A DNA stretch of 24,698 nucleotides from Chara braunii (Eukaryota > Streptophyta > Charophyceae > Charales > Characeae): NCBI GenBank assembly GCA_003427395.1, contig BFEA01000009.1, forward strand, positions 7,736,269-7,760,966, in the 5' to 3' direction. How positions within the stretch are numbered: the stretch's first letter is position 1; every line of letters begins with the position of its first letter. This document shows, piece by piece, positions 9,520 through 19,450 of this stretch. A program made the position numbers and the translations under genes. The notes under the pieces are model-generated. The model did not search any database. It had not been told where the DNA came from and saw only the letters and a program-made list of their open reading frames with translations.

Positions 9520-10127
9520 CAAACAGGGTCATCAACCCGTACGTACAGAGATCCCCGGGCCGACCTCCGTACGTACGGGGGTTCGAGGTTTCGTTCGAGG
9601 TCCGAACCCGACGGCATTCAGCCCTCGCCAAAAAATATTTTGGGGTCTATTTTTTTTTTTTTTTTAATTGTTTTTTATAACTTCTCTATGATGTGAGGTA
9701 CATGCCTATAAATTGTAAAGTCATTTTGCTTAGCCAAACAAAAATTACAAATCGCCAAAGATGGCGCTGTCAAAACATGCTCGCCCACTCACAATTTTGT
9801 TTTTTCTCACTTTTTACTTTTTTTTTTCACTTTATCGAGGGCTTAAAAAACTGTATTATTTTTGAAAACTTTCTAAATGCGTTTTTTATTATGTGAAGTA
9901 CACATCTGTAAATGTTCAGGGCATTTTGATGTGCAAAACAAAAGTAAAAAATCTCTAAAGAATGCGGTGTCGAAAACGTGTTCGCTCACTCACTAATTTT
10001 AATTATCTTTTTATTTTTTTTATTTTGATTATTAGTTTTATTTTTTGTAATTTATTTTTATATTTAAATTTGGTAAGGAATTTGGATATAATGCTCCGAC
10101 AAATGTTTGAATTATTATTATTATCAT

Positions 10128-11256
10128 CAAGGTTGCCGACGTTCGGGACGGGCCGAACGCCCGAACGTTCGGCACCCCCTCTCGACACGTTCGGGCATTT
10201 GGCCGAACGCGGACCGCCCCCCCCCCCAAAATAAATAAATAAATAAAACAATTAAAAAAAAAAAAAAAAAACGATATGTTATACAAAAAAAAAACTAAAC
10301 AACATTTGCATCAACGTTACATCCAAATTCTTTACCAAATTTAAAATAAAATCAAATGTTAAAAATAAATAATAGTAATAAAAATTAGAAAAAATAAAAC
10401 GAGAATGAAATTATTGAGTGGGCGAGCACGTTTCTGACACCGCCATCTTTGGCGATTTTTTTTTTTTTTTTGGCTATGACAAATGTTATGAAAATCTATA
10501 TATGTGTATCTTACGTAATAGAGAATCTTCAAATAAAGTTTGAAATAATAATAATTTCTTTCGTGCCCCAAAATAAAGGAAAAACATAAAGTGAAAAGAA
10601 AAAAAAAACAAATTAATGAGTGGAAAAAATATGAAAAAACGATATGTTATACAAAAAAAAAACTAAACAACATTTGCATCAACGTTACATCCAAATTCTT
10701 TACCAAATTTGAAATAAAATCAAGTGCTAAAAATAAATAATAATAATAAAAATTAGAAAAAATAAAACGAGAATGAAATTATTGAGTGGGCGAGCACGTT
10801 TCTGACACTGCCATCTTCGACGATTTTTTTTTTCTTTTTTCACTATGACAAATGTTATGAAAATCTATATATGTGTATCTTACGTAATAGAGAATCTTCA
10901 AATAAAGTTTGAAATAATAATAATTTTTTTCATGCCCCGAAAAAAAGGAAAAATATAAAGTGAAAAAAAAAATAAAAAAAATTGGTGAGTGGGCAAGCAA
11001 GTTTTGACACCACCATCTTTGACGATTTTTCATTTTGTTTTGGCTGAACAGAATGACTTCAAATTGAGAGGGGGATACCTTATGTTACAAAGAACTCACA
11101 CAAAAAATGCCAGAAAAATATGATAATATTTAGGTGTTAAAATATTTTTTTGCGGGGTCCGAACCCCTTCAAGTTCAAGCCCCGTACGGAGACCCGAACG
11201 CCCGAACGTTCTGGGGTCAATTTAGGGACCTCTGTACGCTCGGCCTGACAACCCTG
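10128..11256 (-). mobile_element. hAT-like MITE copy 3 inserted in copy 2 (1129 bp)
   Basis: The left end starts CAAGGTTGCCGACGTTCGGG; the right end, read inward on the other strand, starts CAGGGTTGTCAGGCCGAGCG. It is flanked by identical 8-bp ATTATCAT at 10120-10127 and 11257-11264. Orientation is opposite to copies 1 and 2: the CCGAACG-type arm is on the left (10128-10220) and the GTACGG-type arm on the right (11155-11256). The interior carries three copies of the CGCCATCTTTGGCG motif or variants (10441, 10809, 11011) and an internal 368-bp tandem duplication. Without that duplication its length would be about 761 bp, like copy 2. No coding capacity is seen. Confidence 0.85.
10271..10985 (+). 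repeat. 368-bp tandem duplication within MITE copy 3
   Basis: ACGATATGTTATACAAAAAA occurs at 10271 and 10639, and the two stretches stay collinear for about 345 bp at roughly 95% identity by eye, including GGGCGAGCACGTTTCTGACA and TATATATGTGTATCTTACGT. The first copy keeps an intact CGCCATCTTTGGCG palindrome; the second has TGCCATCTTCGACG. The duplication therefore postdates the element family but is not brand new. Confidence 0.9.
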
Positions 11257-11375
11257 ATTATCATTATTATTATTATTATTTGGTACACGTTCGGCTCAAA
11301 CGGTTGAACGCATGCCCAAGGGGTCCCGTACGTTTGGGCGTTCGGCCTATCCCAAACGTCGATTATCCTGTACAA

Positions 11376-11413
11376 TATGTATATATATGTATATATATGT
11401 ATATATATGTATG
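11376..11413 (+). repeat. ATATATATGT microsatellite (10-bp period)
   Basis: About four units of a 10-bp TA-rich repeat lie directly outside the right end of MITE copy 2. TA-rich sequence also lies at the far left of the cluster (8888-8901). The expanded TA tract may have erased the original target duplication of copy 2. Confidence 0.85.
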
Positions 11414-12569
11414 TAGAAATTCAAGTATAATTCAACTAAAGTTGTCAGAAGAGGAGAGAAATGGTTTGGGAATGATATGATAACCTCCTCAACCACTGCC
11501 CTTATGATTTAGGAAGAGCAAGTATGAGGGAGTAAGTTGAAGCTATTATTTAAATATGAAAACTCAAATATCCTTATCCTCATTCTACTCATATTTTTTT
11601 ACGATTTTCGGATATTTTTTAACACTTAGTTTTAGAATGCTGGATTTTGAATTATATGGGGTAGAAGACAGTGCGTTAATGTATTAAATTGATGGTTACA
11701 TGAGGTTGTTTGGTGTGGTGCCCTTTGAGCTATTTATGGATGGTTGGTTATATTGTGAGTGTGACTATTGGTCTTGGGTAATATGAAAAACTTCATGTTG
11801 TAGAATATTTTTGAAAGATGAAGTGGCGGGTGACAATGTTATCCTTATTTACACAGTATTAATGAGACGCTAACCCCGAATGCCATTTTATATCGCTCCT
11901 GATTCACAGATGGAGGCTTAACAAGTGTAAGACTATAGCCGAAAATTGAATGTCAGATCAGATCACCAGACTGCTCCAAGGTCGAATTATTCTATAAATT
12001 AAATTTATTAAAAAACTTACAAATAAGTTGCGCAATAAATTAAGATTGAAATTGGAACTTCTTACGTACGAGAACTTGTAAATTGTGCCATAAAAGAAAA
12101 CGTAGAGAAATCATCACAAAATATTATTTAAATATTCACATAATTATCATTTTCCTCAAGCTTTCCTTAGGATGTTACACGATAAATCATATGTAATAAT
12201 ACTAATAGCTCATTGGAAAAATAATTCGGGACTCTTATATGTACTAGGGGTTGAAATAAATAGTTGATACTTCAATTCTAGTAAGCCTTATTTAGTGAGA
12301 AGAGAGAGTTAGGAAATATAAGTTTCACAATAGTGGTGTTGTAAGACGAAATTGGTATGAAAATTGACAAAGTTCATCCTTACTTAGTGCATGATTCACA
12401 ATCATTACTATTTTAATAATTTTTCCTATCAATGAATCAAGATATTCTTTTTTTTTATATATATATATTATCACCCCCGTGTGGAAATTATTTTACTTAA
12501 TGTATTCTTATAATTATTTTTCAAGGTCAATTGATTGTTATTTTGCCACGAGTTTATTATTGTATAAAT
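11414..12569. other. AT-rich stretch, nothing recognised
   Basis: No gene, terminal inverted repeat or tandem array was seen apart from a short TATATA run near 12459-12470. Reading frames are short and match nothing. Confidence 0.55.
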
Positions 12570-12693
12570 AAGAATCATAAGGATTTACCGGACTTTCACC
12601 CAAATAAAACAGTAAATTATATGTATTTTTAAAGAATCATCTGACTTTATCGGACTTTCACCCAAATCAAAAGTATGTTTTACATGTTTTATA
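12570..12693 (+). repeat. 62-bp tandem duplication
   Basis: Two units start at about 12570 and 12632. The strongest shared block is CGGACTTTCACCCAAAT, at 12589-12605 and 12651-12667, exactly 62 bp apart. AGAATCAT also repeats at the same offset. Divergence outside the core is moderate. Confidence 0.8.
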
Positions 12694-12944
12694 TGTTTTT
12701 TTTCTTTTTTCATTTGTGCAATTTCTCCCTTCCCAAATTGATTTTCAAACTCGTTACACCTTCTTCAGCCTCGCGGCTGGCCTCACGCTATTTCCATTGG
12801 TAGGATGAGCAAAATTAAATGAATCAACCGGCAGAACATAGAAATATACAAAGTTTTCCATCGATAGGATGAGCAATGCACCGGCTAACAGGTAAGTCAA
12901 ACCTCGTGGCTGGTGTTACGCTACTTTCACCACCATCTCTCTCT

Positions 12945-13005
12945 CTATCTCTCTGGCTCCTGCCCCATTTCTCTCTCTCTCTCTGGCTCCTGCCCCATCT
13001 CTCTC

Positions 13006-13087
<82 letters not shown>
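12945..13087 (+). repeat. (CT)n microsatellite with a 30-bp interruption repeat
   Basis: Begins with two 30-bp units sharing CTCTGGCTCCTGCCCCAT (12951 and 12981), then runs as nearly pure CT from about 13003 to 13087. The pyrimidine-rich, non-repetitive stretch that follows (13088-13300) shows no gene. Confidence 0.95.
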
Positions 13088-13090
<3 letters not shown>

Positions 13091-13358
13091 CCCACCCGTC
13101 CCCTCTTTCTCCTCGCTCCTCACCGATTCCCACCTTCCTTTATTGGAGTCTATCCCGATCCCAATTGTTGCTCGTCTCGATGTCTGCTCCAATACCGCTT
13201 CCCTCTGACCCGGCCTCGATCCTCCCACCTTCCTCGATCCCAATCTCCTTATATCCCGATCCAGCTCCCTGGTCTTAGTGGTCCTCGTCACCACCATCGC
13301 CGTGAAGATCACCATCGTAACTACCGCTAGAACATGAAAATATACACTGCTACGCCTA

Positions 13359-13424
13359 TGTGTGTGTGTGTGTGTGTCTGTGTGTGTGCACGCGCTCGCA
13401 CGCGCGTGTGTGTATGTGTGTGTG

Positions 13425-13474
<50 letters not shown>
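13359..13474 (+). repeat. Compound (GT)n(GA)n microsatellite
   Basis: GT repeats (13359-13426), interrupted by a CACGCGCTCGCACGCGCG alternating purine-pyrimidine patch, pass into pure GA repeats (13428-13474). The GT/CG part is of Z-DNA-prone type. The tract sits in the complex tandem repeat at the same relative position as 13582-14208. Confidence 0.95.
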
Positions 13475-13475
<1 letters not shown>

Positions 13476-13581
13476 AGGGAAGTCCCCAACCTTGCAGTTG
13501 GCCTCACGCTACTTCCATCGGTAGGATGAGCGAAATTGAGTGAATCTACCGCTAGAACATGGAAATATACATTGCCACGCT

Positions 13582-13607
13582 TGTGTGTGTGTAGGTGTGT
13601 GTGTGTG

Positions 13608-13659
<52 letters not shown>
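13582..13659 (+). repeat. (GT)n microsatellite running into the gap
   Basis: GT repeats with two short interruptions (TAGG near 13592 and CA near 13608) continue to the first N. The assembler probably stopped in this repeat. Confidence 0.95.
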
Positions 13660-14162
13660 NNNNNNNNNNNNNNNNNNNNNNNNNNNNNNNNNNNNNNNNN
13701 NNNNNNNNNNNNNNNNNNNNNNNNNNNNNNNNNNNNNNNNNNNNNNNNNNNNNNNNNNNNNNNNNNNNNNNNNNNNNNNNNNNNNNNNNNNNNNNNNNNN
13801 NNNNNNNNNNNNNNNNNNNNNNNNNNNNNNNNNNNNNNNNNNNNNNNNNNNNNNNNNNNNNNNNNNNNNNNNNNNNNNNNNNNNNNNNNNNNNNNNNNNN
13901 NNNNNNNNNNNNNNNNNNNNNNNNNNNNNNNNNNNNNNNNNNNNNNNNNNNNNNNNNNNNNNNNNNNNNNNNNNNNNNNNNNNNNNNNNNNNNNNNNNNN
14001 NNNNNNNNNNNNNNNNNNNNNNNNNNNNNNNNNNNNNNNNNNNNNNNNNNNNNNNNNNNNNNNNNNNNNNNNNNNNNNNNNNNNNNNNNNNNNNNNNNNN
14101 NNNNNNNNNNNNNNNNNNNNNNNNNNNNNNNNNNNNNNNNNNNNNNNNNNNNNNNNNNNNNN
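13660..14162. other. Assembly gap, 503 N
   Basis: A run of N bounded by (GT)n on the left and (GA)n on the right. By comparison with 13359-13474, the missing sequence is probably more of the compound (GT)n(GA)n tract. The true length is unknown, and any frame crossing it is meaningless. Confidence 0.95.
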
Positions 14163-14212
<50 letters not shown>

Positions 14213-14220
14213 AAAAAAAA
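14163..14220 (+). repeat. (GA)n then poly(A)
   Basis: GA repeats to about 14208 followed by an A-run to 14220, then unique repeat-unit sequence starting GAATTCTCCATCGATAGG. Confidence 0.95.
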
Positions 14221-14309
14221 GAATTCTCCATCGATAGGATGAGCAACGCACCGGCCAACAGGGAAGTTTCCAATCCCGCGGTTAGGCTCACGCTACTCCC
14301 AACGCCATT

Positions 14310-14354
14310 TCTCTCTCTCTCTCTCTCTCTCTCTCCCTCTCTCTCTCTCTCTCC
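14310..14354 (+). repeat. (CT)n microsatellite
   Basis: CT repeats with one CCCT interruption, following the CACGCTACTCCCAACGCC end of the tandem unit in the same relative position as the tract at 12937-13087. Confidence 0.95.
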
Positions 14355-17160
14355 CCCGTGCGCGTTTGCCTCCGACCGTATCGACCCGCCGTCGTCCGCT
14401 CGCTGCCACTCTGCCTGCCACAGGTGGGTCTGTTCCGCCTTGCAATCGCCCGACACTTACCGGATCATAAGTTTTGCCCTCTGTCTGCCGTTTGCTTTCA
14501 CTACTGCAAACTTCTTTTGTCCCAAGTCGAGTTGGACCGTCGGCTTTGCCCTCTGTCTGTCGTGTCTCTTGTTACCGGTTTCCCCTACTTCGGACCCAGG
14601 TCTCGTATGGGGCGTTATGCGAGACCCACTGTTTTTTCTTTATTAGTATGTATAAACTTTCACACCTTTCAACCATCAGTACCTTCTCAGCCACCCCCAT
14701 GAACGTTGTTTTGGCAAAATACCAAACTTATTTGATTATATTTGAATAGAACCATGAAATACTTAAGAGAGGAGGGTCGATGTGGCCTCCGACATAATTG
14801 TGTTGAGCCTTATGCAACCAAACTGCATTTTAAACTGGCTTAAAAAAACTGCTCTGATTGGAAAACAAAACTTAAAACTATGACGAATCATAGTTGTTTA
14901 AACTTCTCAATAAAAAACTGAAAGTTTCTTAATAATTAAAATTTGTATACATATATATAAATTTAAATAAGTTCATTGTCAACCATTTATAATAAAAACA
15001 TATGTATGCACATACGACGATAACATCATTCATCAAAGGGAAAAACATGTTACTTCATTATCGAACACATGCCACAAGCGGATAACCAGGTGCGGTCATA
15101 ATATCGTTTTAAACGTCAAAATAGTTTCGTCAAACCCTTGTCGACCTTTAAAAAATGACTCTTGGGAGTGTTGGTATTTTTCCTAAAAAACAAGTTTTTT
15201 TATCGTCGAAACGAGAAATAAAAGCAAGAGAAAGTAACGGTTGCATCCGCCTTGCCAATCAATTGGAGCCTGCAATTCTTCTGATGGTGCATGTTCTCCC
15301 TACATGATAAATTTTAAAGAATATCTATGCTTTTCTTTTTTTTTCTCTCGGCCATTTGAAAAAACTTTAACACTCTAGGAGTTTTTGACTAAAGAACACG
15401 ACTCTCCTATAGTGATTTCAATTTTATTTTTTTTGAAAACTATATAGAATACACGAACAAAAACATCTCGTTTCTTTTTTTATTTTATCGAAAAGTAACG
15501 TGCGCAAGATTCCTTCCATGATCAACGAGTACTTGCTATCCCCAACTGCCACACGTGGTTGAGACTTGAAGCTAAAAACAGAGTGTGGCTAGTTTTACGA
15601 TTTGTTATACTAAAAATATTTGGTGGAAAACAAAAATGTGAAAAATAAGTCAAGATCATTATTGAAAAATTGATATTAAGAAGAATAATAGAAAAAAAGA
15701 AATCCTTGATGGTAGAAAACAAAAAGGTAACTAACTATGAGTCTATGACCATGTTAAAAAACAAGTTATGATTTTCAAATAAAACTGGTTTTTGAAGTCT
15801 AGTCGTTGGCAGAGTTGAGGTTGTGTTGAGGCTTCTGAGTAATTTTCGTCCTTATTTTGTTATTCTGGTTGGTTGTACGAGCTTAATGGTCGTTGAAAGG
15901 GTATTGAAACTGAAACCAGGGCTTTTAGGGGGGCGGTTGTCGGAGCAAGACCGGTATCGGCCGCGGTCATAGAGAAAAAAAAACGTAACGACGTACGACC
16001 CCCCAAGACCTGAAATTTAAAAGTTAGTCCACTTTTATCGATTAGAATTAAACACAGGATTTGTGAAAACCATAAAAAAACACAAAACCAAACATTTTGT
16101 ATAGAGTGAAAAATTAGAACTCAAACTTTTATTTATGGTTTTAAAAAAAGTAAAATTTTCGACCACTTTCCAAAAGACAAAACAAAAAATCGGGCAAACA
16201 GTCCAGCGATCCTTAAAATGTGGAGGAAAACTCTTGCTTGCAAAAATCTTGTTATAGGACTATAAGTCATTCTCAATAGATTGGCAAAAAAGTAGAGCTC
16301 CAATAAAATAAACTTGAAAGTTGTAAAAAAACAGTTTTAGTGAATTCAGGCATATAGGGCTACATACCGTTTCCAACATTTTATAGACTCTATAAAACTA
16401 TTTTGAAGTTAACAAGAAAATCCTTGCCAAAAAATGTATGTTATGTAAAATAATAGCACAAATAACTTTTGTCTCGATGACATCTTCAAATTCTTAGTCA
16501 AACGCAAGTTAAAAATAAAAAACTGAAAAACAAAACATTAAAACAAAGGTAGTTTGCCCATAGACTATACACATAATCTTTCGAGATAATTTAAAAAATG
16601 TATATTTCAATTTCTAAATATACAATATTTCGCCTAGTAATGATTTATTGCGGAAAAACCTGATTTTTTCCTCGCCACTTCCAATGGTTCTCAAAAATTA
16701 TTTTATTATTATTTTTTTGTGTTTTTTTTTTACTTTGCAAAAAATCTTTTTCTTACAGAAGGCATTAAAACCATACACACAGAATCCTAAATAAATTTCG
16801 TTCAAACCTAATATTTGTTTTTGTTGGGTTTTCACGGATCCTATGTTATTACACTTCGAATAGAATGCATGTGCATTATATTCGAATACAAAGCATATGT
16901 TTTCTAATTGAATTTGAAAAAAAAATACTCGTGTACAATTTTTTTTTTTTTTTTTTAGGTTAGCGTCTTTCTCTTGTGCTCATGGTTACTGACACGAAAC
17001 GTGTTGCAGGGCTCTCTCTTTCTCACACATATGCACATGTACACACATTCACTCTTGGAGTTGTATACAACAAACATAATAAAACATAAATTCAATATTA
17101 TCAATACCTTACCCTTCCCCAACCACATCAACAGACAAACTACGGGTTGCGCACTCGTCC
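14355..17160. other. Stretch without a recognised gene, mostly AT-rich
   Basis: The first ~300 bp (14355-14640) are richer in GC and contain TTTGCCCTCTGTCTG twice (14474 and 14545). The rest is AT-rich with many A- and T-runs, including an 18-base T-run at 16939-16956. Near 15928 and 16002 are opposed GGGGGG / CCCCCC blocks with partly complementary neighbours, too weak to call an element. No coding frame or RNA was recognised. Confidence 0.5.
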
Positions 17161-17265
17161 CCTCTTGATAAGTCAACTCTAGATGTAGTCTTAGACTAAT
17201 GGCTACTGGAGTTCGTCAAATGCCACGTTGGGCATGACCAGAACATTGCGGTCGTGGCCCAAACA

Positions 17266-18054
17266 CTAGGTGTAAGAGGAGGTTTGCCCAAATTTCAGAA
17301 CTAAAGTTTTCCCCTCAACATGTGAAGGGTCAGGGCCTTCTATCAACTCGAATGAGTGAAAATTTTCCCACGGGCCAAAGCCAATGTGTTGACTGACACA
17401 ACTTTTTGTTGAAACCTCCGCGACTGGATTGCGTTGGGGATAAGACTGGAAAAACTTACTAACTATAACCCTGTTGTTTGTAGACGAGCTTACAATATTG
17501 ATCCGTGTCTCAGAGTCCTCCTTCCAAACCCTCACTAGAGCAATAAGCGCCTTCCAACTAGCATCGGAAATTAGAATAAAGTGGTCAAAGGCAATCGGAT
17601 AGTGGTTGGCAGCTATAGGGGCAGGCGCGCGAGGGCCATCCAATAACCCGTAGGGGATGACTTGGGTTAGTACAACCACCCTATTAAGGTACTTGGGGAT
17701 CAAGCTGACCGACGCAAGCCCACACCAGGCAATGGCATCGGAGATAATAGCCAAAATCTTGAGTAAACTAAGTGCATAGTCGGGTATCTACACATCCTTG
17801 TTTGGGAGGGCATTAATCCTTAATGCCTCTATTTTTTCCATGTTATGGTACGTAGGAACAATATGGAGTCCTCCCTTATAGTCGGTCAAGGCGCTTAAGA
17901 GGGAAGCAACAACCTTCCTATGGACAACTAACCCAACGAAGCCCCACTTCATCTCCAAGGTAGCTTGGAGACACTCAACTAGGAGCAAGAACAACGAAAG
18001 GCTAGGCATACTCCCCAGAGCAGCAGTTGAAGGCTCTTCAAACAAAGTGGGTGG
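17266..18054 (-). pseudogene. Decayed unrecognised reading frame (one in-frame TAG)
   Basis: On the minus strand a single frame stays open from 18054 to its stop at 17266, about 260 codons, broken once by an in-frame TAG at 17788-17790. Both halves are in the same phase. The upstream limit is a TGA at 18055-18057. An overlapping frame (18223-18038) lies in another phase, so one frameshift near 18040 could extend it by about 60 codons. No Met opens it at 18045; the codon there is TTG. Composition is mixed and protein-like (balanced Leu/Val/Ser/Pro, few simple runs), unlike the compositional frames elsewhere. I recognise no domain: no transposase, reverse transcriptase, integrase or protease motif was seen. 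It may be an exon, a fossil element protein or a captured gene fragment. Confidence 0.35.
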
Positions 18055-19420
18055 TCAAGCTAATCATGCATGCGCAATTGTTATGGGTGGAATTGGCCAA
18101 GGAGCGCATATGCCATTTGTCGAAGTACGAGACAACCCCCAATACGACCGACTTGTTTTGGGTGATGAGCAACAACTGGGCGAAGAAGGGTAAGAGGACA
18201 GAGGAATGAGGAGTGGAAGACAAAGAAAGTGAAACCTCCTACTGGGCCCAGCTCCTTAGGCTTCGGGGACGGATATTTCCGACCAGAGTATGAGGGCCTA
18301 AAACTAGAGAAGTAGTCCGACAAACACTGTTATGCAATATTGGATAAAAGACATGCAGGGCAAGCCACACACCCTCTCAACAGGAGACTCAAAATGGGGA
18401 ACATGGGTGGAGCACGCCATATGGTAGATCAAGCACCTATGGTAAGATGGAAAGAAACAATGGAAGGGGAGAGAACTTCGAGCGAAGATAAAAAGAAGCC
18501 ACCAACTTTTGGAAACCCTCAATAAAATCAATATATTTATCATAGGCGAATAAAGGAAACTACAGGAGAAGGGACCTCAGTGGAATGGCGGCGAATGGAC
18601 TACTTGGCAGCATGAGGAATACCCATAGAGAGGCCTTCCGAGTAGGATGGACGATAGGGTCAAGGGAAAAGTGGCTAGGCGCCGATATGTATACAATATA
18701 AAACTGATTGATATGGTTTCGTCAAAACAAACATTTTGTATTTTTTGAACAAAATGGAAACCTACTGATTTCGCCCAAAAAACATCACCGTTTATCTTCT
18801 GAGGGTTCATTTGGATTTAATTGAAGTTAAGGTACATCCAAGGAAGACTTTAAGGAGCTGAAATAATGATATTTTCAGGGCCAAATAAGTGGGTTTCAAT
18901 TTCGTTCAAAAGATATAAAATGTTCGTTTTAACGAAATCGTTGGGTCAATAAGTCGAGACGCAGTGAGAAAGGTGCGCGTAGTGGAGATAGAGGACTTCA
19001 CAATCTACACCCCTACGATGTCAGGTGAGGACCTGAAGGGATGACGCTTGGTGAGAACCTGGAGGTTGACCCGACAGAATGGGTATGGAACATAAAAAGG
19101 GAGGGTTTGAGAATCGCCAGAAGAATCAACATATTTCAATATACAACCAGAATCGGTTACCGACTAAGAAGACACTTGTAACTTAGACCCTAGTAAAACG
19201 ATGGGATAAACGGATGGAAGTGCACAAATTACAGGTGTAGCAGATGTCATGAACCTTCTTGTACATAATGAGGTTTTGCAGAGTGAGGAGTATGTATTGG
19301 TTGATCCTCTGCGTGGCCCTTCCTGTAAATTCGTGCTTCTATGAGCACCGCAACCACAATCACCAGTAACCGGCCGATCAAATGTGTGTCCAGTGCAATG
19401 AGGGCGTTGTCGAGCGCATC

Positions 19421-19450
19421 GGCTCCCGCCTTTTCGCAAAGGCGAGAGCC
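19421..19450. other. 30-base GC-rich stem-loop
   Basis: GGCTCCCGCCTTT pairs with AAAGGCGAGAGCC around a TCGC loop. The 13-bp stem has a single mismatch (C opposite A). It lies in DNA with no recognised gene. It could extrude as a cruciform or be the tip of an old inverted repeat. No flanking duplication was seen. Confidence 0.8.

Larger units (their letters stand above)
9524..11370 (+). mobile_element. hAT-like MITE copy 2, split by copy 3 (~710 bp without the insert)
   Basis: Starts CAGGGTCATCAACCCGTACG at 9524 and runs to 10127. It resumes at 11265 after the inserted copy 3 and ends at 11370 (GTCGATTATCCTG, the same right-end type as copy 1). It is collinear with copy 1 throughout: left GTACGTACGG arm, interior with GTGAGGTACATGCCTATAAA, the motif CGCCAAAGATGGCG at 9753, a decayed copy of the motif near 9953, and the right CCGAACG-type arm at 11279-11370. 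The right flank is a TATG microsatellite, and I could not match an 8-bp duplication to it. If copy 1 landed on its tip, the first bases now lie at 8902-8905. Confidence 0.7.
12768..14354 (+). repeat. Complex tandem repeat with embedded microsatellites
   Basis: Copies of one unit recur in order: a CCTCGCGGCTGGCCTCACGC block (12768, a variant near 12902, 13488, 14276); a CCATCGGTAGGATGAGCGAA-type block (12795, 13516); GAACATGGAAATATACA (about 12834, 13330, 13556); and CCATCGATAGGATGAGCAA followed by GCACCGGC (12857, 14228). Between GAAATATACA and the last block, one copy (12840-12857) has only a few bases, whereas others carry (GT)n then (GA)n tracts of over 100 bp. A CT-rich tract follows the CACGCTAC block in two copies (12937-13087 and 14310-14354). 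The scaffold gap lies inside one unit. The long frames across it, on either strand, are low-complexity artefacts. Confidence 0.8.

Noticed and set aside
9304-9680. Frames over the MITE arms, including Arg/Pro-rich peptides
   Set aside because: They come from CCGAACG and GTACGG repeats bounded by T-runs. Copies 2 and 3 do not keep the frames.
12768-14354. CRISPR-like array
   Set aside because: The repeats are long, unequal and joined by simple-sequence tracts, not short regular repeats with unique spacers, and there are no cas genes.
12824-14456. Very long open frames across 12824-14456 on both strands
   Set aside because: They exist only because N codons are not stops and because CT, GT and GA repeats read as Ser-Leu, Cys-Val or Arg-Glu runs. 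There is no real coding evidence.
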